From: Engelhardtia mirabilis | Lineage (GTDB): Bacteria; Planctomycetota; UBA1135; GCA-002686595 | Direction: 5' to 3' | Assembly: GCA_007751255.1 (NCBI GenBank) | Contig: CP036296.1 | Location: forward strand, 5,580,001-5,644,000 | DNA: 64,000 nucleotides | In this document: one piece after another, positions 7,461 through 17,900 of the stretch | How positions within the stretch are numbered: the stretch's first letter is position 1 | Layout: every line of letters begins with the position of its first letter | The notes under the pieces: generated by a model | The model's database searches: none | What the model was told of the DNA's origin: nothing | Seen by the model: the letters and a program-made list of their open reading frames with translations, nothing else | Position numbers and translations under genes: made by a program

Positions 7461-8963
7461 ATGCCTGCTTCCAGCCGAATCCCCGGGGTCCTGCGTGCGC
7501 GGAGCCTGGGTCTGGTCGCCGCCTGTGGTCTCGCGGCGGGGTGCGGGGCCGATGCTCCGGCGCAGGCGAAGAACGTGCTCTTGATCTCGGTCGACTCCCT
7601 GCGGTTGGACCACGTGGGGCTCCACGGTCGCAAGAACCCCCACGCCCCGGGCCAGTCGACCACGCCCACCTTCGACGCCCTCGCCGCCCGCGGGGTCCAC
7701 TTCGCCAACGCGCGCAGCACGACGTCGTGGACCCTGCCGTCCCACGCCTCCCTGCTGACGGGTCTGCCCGACCACCTGCACGGGCTGGTGGAGAACCGCG
7801 GTCGCCTGCATCCGGACCTCACGACACTGGCCGAGCTCCTGGGCGACGCGGGCTTCACCACGGCCGGCTTCTGGTCCGGGCCCAACCTGCACCCGACCTT
7901 CGGCTTCGGCCAGGGCTTCGAGAACTACGTCGACTGCTCCCAACTCGGGCTCGAACGCGACCTCTTCGCCGACGCAGCGGAGGCCGATTTGGGCGCCTAC
8001 CAGTCGGTCCACCAGGGCTCGCACCAGGCGATCACAACCCCCGCCGTGCTGGCCGGCGCCCTGGAATTCGTCGCGGGCGCGGTGGCTTCGGGTCAGCCGT
8101 TCTTCTGCTTCACGCACTGGTGGGATCCCCACTACGACTACCTGCCGCCGGCGGCCTACCGCGCGGCCTGGACCGACCCGACCTACGCGGGGCCCTTCAT
8201 CGGCGTGCACCAGGAGGAGAAGCGCCTGCCCGCCAGCCCGGCCGACGTGGTGCACCTGCGCGAGCTCTACGACGCGGAGATCCGCGCCACGGACGACGGC
8301 ATCGGGCAGTTGCTCGACGACCTCGACGAGCTCGGGGCCCTGGCGCAGACGCTGGTGGTCTACACGGCGGACCACGGCGAGGAGTTCTACGAGCACGGCC
8401 GCTGGGGCCACCAACGCACCCTCGAAGAGGAGGTCGTGCGAATCCCGATGGCCATGGCGGGGCCGGGGGTTCCGGTCGGGGTCGAGGTCACGGGCCGCGC
8501 GCAGTTGCAGGACGTCTACCCCACGGTGGCCGACCTGTTGGGGCTCGAGGTGCCGGGCTACATCGACGGACGCAACCTGCGCGAGCTGTGGGCGGATCCG
8601 GACGAGCCCGGTCGGCCGGCGATCCTGGCCCTCGACGTCGCCCACCGGGAGATTCGCCTCTCGGCCCTGACCGACGGGCACGTGCGCGCGGAGCTGGACC
8701 ACCTCACCGGGCAGGTCACGATCCACGACCTCGCGCGGCCCGGACGCCCGGGGGTGACCCTGGAGAACGCGCGTCCGGAGCAGCGCTTCGCGGCCGACGC
8801 GCTGCTGCGTGAGTTGGCGCGGATGGAACTCGCGCGGCCGAACTTGCCCGGCGGCGGCGAGCGGCAGAGTTCGCAGATGTCGGCGGAACTGATCGAGCAA
8901 CTCGAGGCCCTCGGCTACTCGATCGGCGAGGGCGAGCCTGAGAACGGCGACCGGGACGACTGA
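7461..8963 (+). CDS. Sulfatase-like hydrolase lipoprotein with Thr at the nucleophile position
   Basis: 500 residues of the alkaline phosphatase/sulfatase superfamily. The N-terminus is an export signal ending LAAGC (Cys at 28), so a lipoprotein is likely. Metal-site motifs are present: LLISVDSLRLDHVG near residue 40 and YTADHGEEFYEHGRWGH near 305. The motif that is CxPSR in formylglycine sulfatases reads TLPSHASLLTG, with Thr91 where Cys/Ser would be and His in place of Arg. Such a form cannot be converted to formylglycine and resembles Thr-nucleophile phosphoglycerol-transferase-type relatives. ATG 7461 is chosen because it directly precedes the signal sequence. The stop is 1 bp before the zincin gene, so the two are probably co-translated. 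Confidence 0.85.
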   Translation: MPASSRIPGVLRARSLGLVAACGLAAGCGADAPAQAKNVLLISVDSLRLDHVGLHGRKNPHAPGQSTTPTFDALAARGVHFANARSTTSWTLPSHASLLTGLPDHLHGLVENRGRLHPDLTTLAELLGDAGFTTAGFWSGPNLHPTFGFGQGFENYVDCSQLGLERDLFADAAEADLGAYQSVHQGSHQAITTPAVLAGALEFVAGAVASGQPFFCFTHWWDPHYDYLPPAAYRAAWTDPTYAGPFIGVHQEEKRLPASPADVVHLRELYDAEIRATDDGIGQLLDDLDELGALAQTLVVYTADHGEEFYEHGRWGHQRTLEEEVVRIPMAMAGPGVPVGVEVTGRAQLQDVYPTVADLLGLEVPGYIDGRNLRELWADPDEPGRPAILALDVAHREIRLSALTDGHVRAELDHLTGQVTIHDLARPGRPGVTLENARPEQRFAADALLRELARMELARPNLPGGGERQSSQMSAELIEQLEALGYSIGEGEPENGDRDD

Positions 8964-8964
8964 C

Positions 8965-9774
8965 ATGATGACCCCGCACGACGAGGGCAGGGCGCTGGAT
9001 GCGGCCTGGGAGGCCGTGGACGGCGGCGACCCAGAGGGCGCGCTCGTGGCGCTGGAGCCGCTCTCGGCCCGGGGCGACGCGCCACCGGAGGCGGCTCTGA
9101 TCGCCTGCCTGGCCTGGCTCGACCTGGGGGAGCCGTTGCGGGCCCAGGCGCTGCTCGCGGTGGCGGCTCCGGGGATCGAGGAGGACGACCTGGACCTGCG
9201 TTGGGCGACGGCGTCCGTGGACCTCGCCCTGTGGCGGGTCGCCGAGGCCCGCGAGGGCTTCGAGAGCATCGCCTCCGAGGAGCCCTCCCCGGCGGCGCTG
9301 ATGCGCCTGGCCCTGGCCGAGGACCTGCTCGGCAATCCGGAGGCCGCCGACCGGGCCATGGAACGGGCCGCAGCCGTCGACTCCGACCTGGCTCTGACCC
9401 CGCGCCTGTCCGGCGACGACTTCGAGTCCGTCGTCCAGCGCGCCGCGCGGGAGCTGCCGCCGCCGTTCCACGATCGTCTGGACGAGATCGCCGTGGTCAT
9501 CGATCCGGTGCCGTCCCTCGAGTTGGGGCGCTCGCAGCCGGCGGATACGCCGCCGGATGCCCTGGGCCTGTTCGTCGGCCCCTCGGACCTGGATCGGCAC
9601 CCCGAACTCTCCGGCGTGCCCTCGCCCACCATCTACCTCTACCAGCGGAACATCGAGCGGGCCTGCCGCTCGGTCGAGGAGCTGGAGGCGGAGATCCGCA
9701 TCACCCTGCTGCACGAGTTCGGGCACGCGCTCGGGTTCGACGAGGACGGCGTCGACGCCTTGGGCCTCGGCTGA
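8965..9774 (+). CDS. Zincin-type metallopeptidase domain with N-terminal TPR-like helices
   Basis: 269 residues. The first ~160 are helical and Ala/Leu-rich, with spacing like tetratricopeptide repeats (WEAVDGGDPEGALVALEPL, LIACLAWLDLGEPLRAQALL). The C-terminal ~100 match the small zincin_1 family, ending LLHEFGHALGFDEDGVDALG with the HExxH zinc motif starting at His250 and an acidic downstream region. No signal peptide is seen, so it is probably cytoplasmic. Known relatives are single-domain proteins of about 120 residues, making the TPR fusion slightly unusual. Substrate unknown. Two adjacent ATGs (8965, 8968) could serve as start. Confidence 0.8.
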   Translation: MMTPHDEGRALDAAWEAVDGGDPEGALVALEPLSARGDAPPEAALIACLAWLDLGEPLRAQALLAVAAPGIEEDDLDLRWATASVDLALWRVAEAREGFESIASEEPSPAALMRLALAEDLLGNPEAADRAMERAAAVDSDLALTPRLSGDDFESVVQRAARELPPPFHDRLDEIAVVIDPVPSLELGRSQPADTPPDALGLFVGPSDLDRHPELSGVPSPTIYLYQRNIERACRSVEELEAEIRITLLHEFGHALGFDEDGVDALGLG

Positions 9775-9782
9775 CGGCGCGT

Positions 9783-9801
9783 CCACGGCAGTCGCCCGTG
9801 G
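9783..9801. terminator. Weak hairpin after the zincin gene
   Basis: CCACGG and CCGTGG form a 6-bp stem around a 7-nt loop, 9 bp after the stop codon. No T-run follows. It is recorded only because it lies between two same-strand transcription units. Confidence 0.25.
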
Positions 9802-9886
9802 CAGGGGTTCACGGAGCTAATACCTGAGCCGCCCACCGCCCTGTTGGGCGAGCGATAGGATTTGAGGGCACCCCAGTGTCCCGCCC

Positions 9887-12391
9887 ATGCTCCCCACGCT
9901 CGCCCTCCTACTCTCGCCCGCCGTCCTGGCCCCTCTACCCCAGGTCGACCCGCAACTGTCCCTGGTTTCCGTCGCCAAGGTCGGCGAGGGGCTCGACTAT
10001 CAACTGGACGGTACGCTCGCCGGACCCGGCGTGCCGGAGTTCCTGCTGATCGACTTCTCTGTCTTGCCCTTCCCGGTGAACCTGGGCGACGTCGGTGTGC
10101 TGCACCTCGCGGCTTCGCCACTGCTGTCGATCATCCAAGGCAACGGCAGCCACGTCTGGAACCTCAGCGTTCCGAACGAGCCGGTGCTGACGGGCTTGAC
10201 CGTGCACGCCCAGGGGCTGGGCTTCGTGTTCGACGGGGTCTCGGGCATCCTGCGCCTGTCCAACTTGGTCAGCGTGGTGCTCGCCGCGCCCGATCCGTCG
10301 CCGCGCTTCGCCTTCGTCGCCAACGAGAACGACGACACCGTCTCGCTGCTCCTGGTGAAGCCCTCCACCGCGAAGTTGCGCCACGCGGGCTATCGAGTCG
10401 TCGGCGACCGCCCCATCGATCTCGTCGCGGCATCCGATTCGTACCTCTACGTGCTCTGCGCGGGAGCGAAGCAGGTGCAGGGCTTCGCGGTCGATCCGGT
10501 CAACGGCAGCCTCGCGCCCCTGCCTGTCGCTGCCCTCGGCGCCGGGGCCGACCCGCGCGATATGGTGATCGATCCGGGCAACAACCACCTCTACGTCAGC
10601 GACGCCGCGAGCGATGCGATCTTCGGCTACGCGATCGCAGGCAACGGCTCGCTGGTCGCCTTGCCTGGAAGTCCCTTCACGGTGTCGGGCAGCGGCATCG
10701 GCGCCCAGGGCGTCGCGGGCCTGGCGATCGACGAGCAGGACCGCTTCCTGATGGCGACCTGCAGCCTCACGAACAAGCTGTCGGTCTTCAATATCGACGC
10801 CGGGGGCCTGCCCTACGGCGAGCAGACCGGCAACACCGGCGCCGGCCCGATCTCGGTCGCGGCCCTGTACCAGGACGATCCCGAGCCGCGGGCGATCGTG
10901 GTGAGCCAAGCGGCAGGCATCGCCAACAGCTACTTGATCGCCCCCGACGGCAAGCCGGCCTTGGCCGGTTTCGCGTCCCTCGGCGCGACTTCGAACCCGG
11001 TGCAGGTCACCGCCGGCAGGTTCGCGAGTGCTGATGTCGCGTACGTCTGCAGCGAGGCGTTCGACACCGTTGTCCGCATTCCGCTGACCTCCCAGGGAGC
11101 CCTGGGCGCGGCCACGGTCGAGCTGGTTGGCGACGGCCCCCAGGGGCTGCTGCTCGCCCCCGACGCCGACTTCGCCATCGCGGTCTACGGCAACCTGAAC
11201 GAACTCTCGTCGGCGACCATCGCCAGCGACGGCTCACTGACCCCCATCGCGCCGGCCGAGTCGCCCACCGACCGGATCCGCGCGCGCTCGGGGCCGCGGG
11301 CAGTGGAAGTTGTGCGCGGGAACGGCGGAGCATCCTGGAGCAGTGATCGCGTCTACGTCGCGTCGCGTCTGTCCAAGCAGCTCTCGCAGTTCAGCATCGA
11401 CGGCACCGCGTCGATCGTGGCACCGCTGCTGCCGGCTTCGGCCGCCACGGCCGGTCAGCCGAACGACGTGGCCGTGCATCCGCGTCAGGACTACGCCTAC
11501 GTCGCCAACTACCTGCAGAGCGGTGGCGCCGACCTGCAAGTCTTCGACATCTCGATCAACGGGCAGGCGGTCCTGACCCAGTCCCTGGACCTCGGTACCA
11601 GTGGCGAGTCGAGCCAATGGACCGTCGAAGCGGGCCCCGGCGGGCAACTGGTGATCGCCGCGGACACCTCGGGCTCTCAGGTCGTTCCGCTGCTGGTGGG
11701 TCCGGGCGGCGTCTTGACCGCCGGTCTGCCCGCGGCCACGGGCGCCGTGCCGCGGGGCGCAACGATCGACCCGACCGGACGCTTCTACTACATCGCCAAC
11801 AGCCTCGACGGGACCCTGTCGCAGTACGCGCTCGATCCGGCCAGCGGGCAGATGTCGCCCCTGGTGCCGCCGACGGTGACGACCGGCGCAGCGCCGTTCG
11901 CCGTGGCAGCGGACCCCACCGGGCGCTTCATCTACGTGGTCAACCAGGCCGGCAACACGATCTCGGGCTACGCCATCACTCCCCAGACCGGCGTCCTGAC
12001 GGCGATCGCGGGCTCGCCCTTCGCCACCGGGGCCAAGCCCTCGGCCCTGGCGATCGACCCCTCGGGCCGCTTCCTGGTCTGCGCCAACGAGTTCGACCGG
12101 ACCTTGACGCGATTCGCACTGAATCTGAATGCCAGCGACGGGATTGCCGACGGCAGCCTGATCGCCTTGGGGGCGGTGCCCGTCATCGACCTGCCCAGGG
12201 GGGTAGCATTCACAGCCTCGGGCAAGCACCTGCTCGTCAGCCTGGACGTGACCACCGTCGGCGGGGGCGCCGTCGACCGCTTGGCGACCTACATCTTCAA
12301 CGCCGGGGCCGGGGCCATCCTGACCCTGGTCGACGAGGACGCGACCGGGCTGCAGCCGCGCGGCATCGCGACCCGCGACCGAATCCACTAG
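9887..12391 (+). CDS. Secreted double beta-propeller protein, paralogue 1
   Basis: 834 residues. A hydrophobic N-terminus (LALLLSPAVLAPLPQ) looks like a signal peptide, though it lacks the usual basic n-region. Residues ~25-140 form a domain shared with paralogue 2 (PEFLLIDFSV, GLTVHAQGLGFVFDG). Two runs of YVTN/lactonase-type propeller blades follow (DPTGRFYYIANSLDGT, DPTGRFIYVVNQAGNT), separated near residue 450 by the linker SPTDRIRARSGPRAVEV. The C-terminus ends ATRDRIH, nearly the same as paralogue 3. No catalytic residues of 6-phosphogluconolactonase are evident. A surface or periplasmic binding/scaffold role is likely, but the ligand is unknown. Confidence 0.85.
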   Translation: MLPTLALLLSPAVLAPLPQVDPQLSLVSVAKVGEGLDYQLDGTLAGPGVPEFLLIDFSVLPFPVNLGDVGVLHLAASPLLSIIQGNGSHVWNLSVPNEPVLTGLTVHAQGLGFVFDGVSGILRLSNLVSVVLAAPDPSPRFAFVANENDDTVSLLLVKPSTAKLRHAGYRVVGDRPIDLVAASDSYLYVLCAGAKQVQGFAVDPVNGSLAPLPVAALGAGADPRDMVIDPGNNHLYVSDAASDAIFGYAIAGNGSLVALPGSPFTVSGSGIGAQGVAGLAIDEQDRFLMATCSLTNKLSVFNIDAGGLPYGEQTGNTGAGPISVAALYQDDPEPRAIVVSQAAGIANSYLIAPDGKPALAGFASLGATSNPVQVTAGRFASADVAYVCSEAFDTVVRIPLTSQGALGAATVELVGDGPQGLLLAPDADFAIAVYGNLNELSSATIASDGSLTPIAPAESPTDRIRARSGPRAVEVVRGNGGASWSSDRVYVASRLSKQLSQFSIDGTASIVAPLLPASAATAGQPNDVAVHPRQDYAYVANYLQSGGADLQVFDISINGQAVLTQSLDLGTSGESSQWTVEAGPGGQLVIAADTSGSQVVPLLVGPGGVLTAGLPAATGAVPRGATIDPTGRFYYIANSLDGTLSQYALDPASGQMSPLVPPTVTTGAAPFAVAADPTGRFIYVVNQAGNTISGYAITPQTGVLTAIAGSPFATGAKPSALAIDPSGRFLVCANEFDRTLTRFALNLNASDGIADGSLIALGAVPVIDLPRGVAFTASGKHLLVSLDVTTVGGGAVDRLATYIFNAGAGAILTLVDEDATGLQPRGIATRDRIH

Positions 12392-12452
12392 CCCGACGCG
12401 GCGTCGTCGCTCCCACCCAGGCCCGACCGGACCCCTTCCCACGATCTCCCCG

Positions 12453-14855
12453 ATGCTCCTCCCCCTGCTCCTCGGCCTCGCCGCGGCGGGGCCCGCGCCT
12501 CAGACGACGGTTCCCCAGCTCTCCGTCTCGGGGAGTGGGGCGATCGGGCAGCCCCTGGTCTACGTGGCGTCGGGCCTGACCAGCCTGCCGCCCCTGCCCG
12601 AGTTCCTCATCTTCGACGTGGCGGTCGTCAACCCGCCGCTGCCGATCGGGAGCTTCGGCGACCTGTACCTGGCCGGCACTCCGGTCCTGTTCAGCCTGCC
12701 CGGCGACGGCTCGTTCACCTGGTCGGTCAACGTCCCGAACGACGCGGGCCTGGTCGGGTTGACGTTCCACGCCCAGGCCCTGGGGCTGGTGTTCGACGGG
12801 ATCGGCGGGGCACTCAAGCTCTCCAGCCTCGCGTCGGTGACCGTCGTCGCCAACGGCCCCGGTGCGAGCCGCATGCTCGCCGTCGCCAACATCGGCGACG
12901 GGACGATCGGGTTCCTGGGGCTCAACGCGGACGGCGCGCGCCATCTGGGCTACGCCCCCACCGATTCGGTGCCCCAGGCCTTGGCCGCCGCCCCCGATGG
13001 CAAGCACGTCTACGTCGCCGACGTCGCGGGCGGGCTCGTGCGCTCCTTCGCGGTCGACCAGGACGCCGGCAAGTGGACCGAGCTCCAAGCCGTGCCGGCG
13101 GGAGGCGGGCCGAGCGCGGTGCTCGTGAGCATCGACGGCAAGAACCTGTACGTCGCCAACGCCTCGTCCGACGACATCAGCCAGTTCTCGATCGACGCCC
13201 AGGGCCTGCCCCATCCGCTGGTGCCCTCGGTGACCCTCGGCGGCGTGCGGCCGACATCGCTGGCCGCGCACCCCGACGGGGATTGGATCTTCGCGGCCGC
13301 GGCGACTTCCGGCCAGGTCGGTGCCTACGCGGTGAATCCGTCGACGGGGGCGCTGACGCTGAGCGCGGTCGCCGTGGTCGGCGGGAACCCGGCCGGAATG
13401 GTCGTGTCGCCGGACGGGACTCGAGTCCACATTCTGCGCCGGTCGGAGGGCAAGCTGCGGACATTGGCCTTCGACCCCTTCACGGGCACGTTCGGGAGCA
13501 ACGTGGGCCCGGACGTGAGCGTCGGTAGCGGTGTCACTTCGATCGCGATCGACCCGAGCGGGCGCTTCGTGTACCTGACGGACGCTTCGACGACGTCCTT
13601 GGAGCAGTACGCGATCATGGCCTCCAACGGGGCCCCCGAGGCGACGGCCACGTCCTCGACCGCGACCGGCCTAGGGCCCGTGCGGGTGCGGGTGGATCCC
13701 CGCGGGGAGCGCGCGGTGGTGGTCTGCGGGGCCGACAATCAGCTGTGGTTGTTCGAGTTGGATCCGATCAGCGGTGTCCCCACGCCGATGCACCACCTGG
13801 TGCAGCGCAACGTGCCCGCGGACGCCGTCTTCCTCACGGGGCCGGACGAGATCGAGTACACCTCGCGATTGCTGCTCGCCGGGCACCGGGATTCCAACGA
13901 GGTGCGCAGCTACCAGCTCGACGCCGCGACGGGGTCGCTGATCGACCTGGGCGGCGGCATCAATGCAACCGGAGGCAGCCCGCGGGGCTTGGCGCTCGAC
14001 CGCGCCACGGGACTGGCCCTGAGCGCCAACTTCACGGGGAACAACCTCTCTGCCTTCGACCTCAACGTCGACAACGGCAACCTCGCACAGGTGGGTTCGA
14101 CGGCTTCGGTGGCCACGCCCTACGACGTGGCGGTGGAACCCAGTGGACGTTTCGCCTTCGCCAGCGAGGCCGGGGGCAACTCGATCGCGGGCTTCGTCAC
14201 CGCCTTCGGCACGGCACCGACCCTGGTCGGGTCGACGCCCATGCCTGCATCGAGTGTTCCGAGGGGCATCGCGGTGGATCCCACGGGCCGATTCCTGGTC
14301 GCGACGGCCTCGATCACCAGTCGGGTGCACACCTACCGCATCTCGGCGGTCGACGGCGCCCTCGAGTCGATCGGAGCCGTGGAAATGAGCGGAGCGCCGT
14401 GGGACGTCGTCGCGCATCCCGACGGGCGCTTCGTGTACGTCCTGACCCGCACCGCCAAGCGGGTCAAGGCGATCGAGCTGGATCCGGTGATCGGCACACC
14501 CACGGTCGTGGTGGGGGTTTCGCCCCTGGTCGGTGACGCCCCCGAGGCGATCGCCATGGACCCCCTCGGGCGCTTCCTCTACGTCGCCAACTCGGGCTCG
14601 GACAACATCAGCGCCTTCGAGATCGACCGGGAGACCGGTGGGCTGGTCTCGATCGGCACGTTCGCAGTCGCGGACGACCCGCGCGGGCTGGCGATCGACG
14701 CCTCGGGGTCGGTGCTGGTGGTGGCGAACACGGCCGCGAACATCCTTCAGGTCTTCGGAATCGACCCCGTCACCGGCGATCTCGGAATCAAGATGATGAT
14801 CGGCTCGAACGGTCTCGGGCCCCTGGGGCTGGCTGTCACGACCGAGCTCGACTGA
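12453..14855 (+). CDS. Secreted double beta-propeller protein, paralogue 2
   Basis: 800 residues, starting 61 bp after paralogue 1 on the same strand. The N-terminus MLLPLLLGLAAAGPAPQ is a short hydrophobic export signal without basic residues. The next ~110 residues match paralogue 1 (PEFLIFDVAV, GLTFHAQALGLVFDGIGG). Propeller blades repeat a DPxGRFxYxAN core, for example IDPSGRFVYLTDAST and MDPLGRFLYVANSGSDN. The inter-propeller linker (about residue 450) has diverged and lacks the NDRIR/TDRIR sequence of its siblings, and the conserved RDR tail is absent. Function unknown; adjacency and similarity suggest one co-expressed family. Confidence 0.85.
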   Translation: MLLPLLLGLAAAGPAPQTTVPQLSVSGSGAIGQPLVYVASGLTSLPPLPEFLIFDVAVVNPPLPIGSFGDLYLAGTPVLFSLPGDGSFTWSVNVPNDAGLVGLTFHAQALGLVFDGIGGALKLSSLASVTVVANGPGASRMLAVANIGDGTIGFLGLNADGARHLGYAPTDSVPQALAAAPDGKHVYVADVAGGLVRSFAVDQDAGKWTELQAVPAGGGPSAVLVSIDGKNLYVANASSDDISQFSIDAQGLPHPLVPSVTLGGVRPTSLAAHPDGDWIFAAAATSGQVGAYAVNPSTGALTLSAVAVVGGNPAGMVVSPDGTRVHILRRSEGKLRTLAFDPFTGTFGSNVGPDVSVGSGVTSIAIDPSGRFVYLTDASTTSLEQYAIMASNGAPEATATSSTATGLGPVRVRVDPRGERAVVVCGADNQLWLFELDPISGVPTPMHHLVQRNVPADAVFLTGPDEIEYTSRLLLAGHRDSNEVRSYQLDAATGSLIDLGGGINATGGSPRGLALDRATGLALSANFTGNNLSAFDLNVDNGNLAQVGSTASVATPYDVAVEPSGRFAFASEAGGNSIAGFVTAFGTAPTLVGSTPMPASSVPRGIAVDPTGRFLVATASITSRVHTYRISAVDGALESIGAVEMSGAPWDVVAHPDGRFVYVLTRTAKRVKAIELDPVIGTPTVVVGVSPLVGDAPEAIAMDPLGRFLYVANSGSDNISAFEIDRETGGLVSIGTFAVADDPRGLAIDASGSVLVVANTAANILQVFGIDPVTGDLGIKMMIGSNGLGPLGLAVTTELD

Positions 14856-14985
14856 TCCGCGGGCGACGATCCGCGCCCGAGAGGCGGGTTCGGACGGGAA
14901 ACGGGCCAGAGGATCGGGCTCTGGGTGCCGCGGATCCGAGGCTGGTACATGGCCGTGATTGCCTGACGGGCGCTTGCGGGCGAGA

Positions 14986-17900
14986 ATGCCGCGCAAGAGT
15001 CGATCCATGCGCCAATTCCTCGCCCGAGTCCTCGCCGTCACGGCGCCCCTGGTCCTGATCGCTTGCGGTCAGGGAACAGGCATCTCCGTGGGTCCCGCAC
15101 CGTCCTCGCTGAGCTACAGCACGGTCGCTGCTTCCTACTCCGTCTGCGCCACGATCCCGCCCAACACACCGATCTTGATCGGCGGGGCGAGTAACTACAC
15201 CGTGGCCCCGGCTCTGCCGCCCGGCCTGACCCTGGACGCGAGCAGTGGAATCATCACGGGGACGCCGGTGCAGCCATCACCCCAGGCGTTCTATACGGTG
15301 ACTGCTTCCAACGAGGCGGGGCAGATTTCGGCGCCGGTGGTGATCGAGGTGAAGCTCGGCGTGCCGCCGACGAACCTGCTCTACAGCACGACCGAAGCCA
15401 ACTACGGACTCGGGTTCCCGATCGTGCCGAACGTGCCGTCGGTGCAGGGAGACGTCGAGACGTTCCAGATCTCGCCTTCGCTGCCGGCCGGCCTGGCCCA
15501 GAACCCCTTCACTGGGATCATCGTCGGCACGCCCCTCGCGCTGAGTCCGGAGACGATCTACACGATCACGGCATCGAACTGCATCGGGCAGACGGCCGCG
15601 ACCCAGATCCGAATCGGGGTCGCCGACCCGAGCGTTCCGCCGGTGAGCCTCAGCTACACCAACCTGAACGGGAGCTACCAGGCCTGTTCGGCCATCGCGA
15701 CCAACGAGCCGATCCTCGACGGATTCGCCACGGTCTTCAGCGTGACGCCGTCCCTGCCGAGTGGGCTCTTGCTCAACTCCAGCACCGGCACGATCACCGG
15801 CACCCCGGTCGCGACCCAAGGGACGACGACCCACACCGTCACCGCCACCAACAACGCCGGATTTGCTCAAGCGGACGTCAACATCACCGTCGTCGCGCCG
15901 GCGCCGCCCGCCAACCTGATCTACACGACCCTCGACGCGACCTTCATCGTCGGCGTCCAAGGCGCACCCCTGGTCCCGTCCTACACGGGCAAGGTCAACT
16001 CCTGGGCGGTATCGCCTGCCCTGCCCGCGGGTCTGGCGCTCGATCCACTGACGGGGATCATCGGCGGCACTCCACAGGCCGTGGTTCCGCAGTCCGTCTT
16101 CGTCATCACGGCGAATGACTGCATCGGCCAGCAGACGAGCATCAATCTCGCCATCGAGGTCGCCGACCCGACGGTTCCGCCCTCGGGCCTGGTCTACGGG
16201 ACGCCCGCGCCTTCGTACACGGCCTGCAATCCGATCACGGCGAACATCCCGACCGTGAGCGGCGTTGTGCTCCAGTTCACGATCACACCGCCGCTTCCGG
16301 CCGGCCTGGTCTTCGACCCCGGGACCGGCGCCATCACGGGCAATGCAACGGCGACGTCGCCCAGTACGACCCATACGATCACCGCGATCAACGCCGCGGG
16401 ATCGGACCAAACCACGATCAACCTCACGGTTGTGGCGCCGGCGCCCCCGTCCAGCTTGAGCTACTCCCTGGGCGACGTGACCTACACCGTTGGCGAGGCC
16501 GTGCAGCCGAACAATGCGACGGTCGACGGGTCGATCTCGAGCTACGTGTCGGTGCCCGCGCTTCCCGCGGGCCTCACGATCAACCAGCTGACGGGCGCCA
16601 TCAGCGGCCTGCCGACCCAAGCCGCCTCTGCCAACGTCCACACCATCACGGCGTCGGACTGCCTGGGCCAGTCCACTTCGACCACCGTCACGGTGGAGGT
16701 CGTCGACCCGTCGCAGATCATTCCGCGCTTCATCTACGCGTCGAACTCCGACGGAACGGTCTCAGGCCTGACCGTCGACAGCCTCACCGGTCGCCTGACC
16801 CACAACGGCTACGCCTTGGCCGGGATCAGCCCGGTCGACCTGGAGATCTCGAAGACCGAGCGCGACCTGTACGTCTTGAACGAGGGCAACTCGTCACCCG
16901 GCAGCGCCGGGATCACGCACTTCAAGATCGACATCTCGAGCGGCCGACTGAGCGCCGTGGGCGCCCCCACGGCGCTTCCCGACGGTGGCTTCCCGACCGA
17001 TCTTCTGCTCTCCCCGGACGGCGACGCCCTCTACGTCAGCAATACCCTGCTGGGCAGCATCTCGGCCTTCAACGTCGCGCCGGACGGCAGCCTGTCCTCG
17101 ATCAGCGGGAGCCCCTTCACCACCGTGGGCTCCCAGCCACGCGGCCTCGCCATCGAGCCACTCGGGCGCTACCTCTTCGCGGCCAACGCCAGCAGCAACG
17201 ACGTCTCGGTCTTCGACATCAACCCCAGCAACGGAGGCCTCTCCGGCGAGCAGCGTTTCGGGGTCGGCGGATCAGCGGTCGACTGCGTCTCGATCTTCTC
17301 GGCCAGCGGCACCCTCGGCGTCTACGTCGCAACGGCCTCGCCCAGCGCCCTGATCCCCTTCTCGGTCAACGAGTCGAACGGTGCGCTCACGAGCCTCGGC
17401 AACGAGGCCCTGGGCGGTGCGCCCAACCGTTTGGTCTCGGCCACCGCGGGCAACGACCGCCTGGTCTACGTGTGCACCGCCGCCGCGGTCGAGCGCTTCG
17501 TCGTCAACGACACGGCACAGCTCTTCAAGCCCGTGCCGCAGAGCCCCTACTCGGGTCCGAATCCGGTCGACATCGTCTTCTCCGCAGCCGGCACCTTCGG
17601 CTTCGTTGCCTTCAAGGGGGCTAGCGAGCTCTCGAGCGCGGAGATCCAGCCCAACTCCGACGGTCAACTCGTCCCGATCTCGCCCAGCTCCTCCCCTAAC
17701 GACCGCATTCGCGTACGCCCGCAGCCCACGGCCCTGCGTCTGGCGGCCGGCTCCCAGGCGGTCGAGCGTCGCACGACCTTCGTCTACGCGACGAACTCGA
17801 ACGACCAGGACGTCTCGCAGTTCGTCTTCCTGCCCGCCGGCCCGGGCCTCACCGCACTGAACCCGACCCAGGTCAGTGCGGGGCTTTCGCCGGCGGACAT

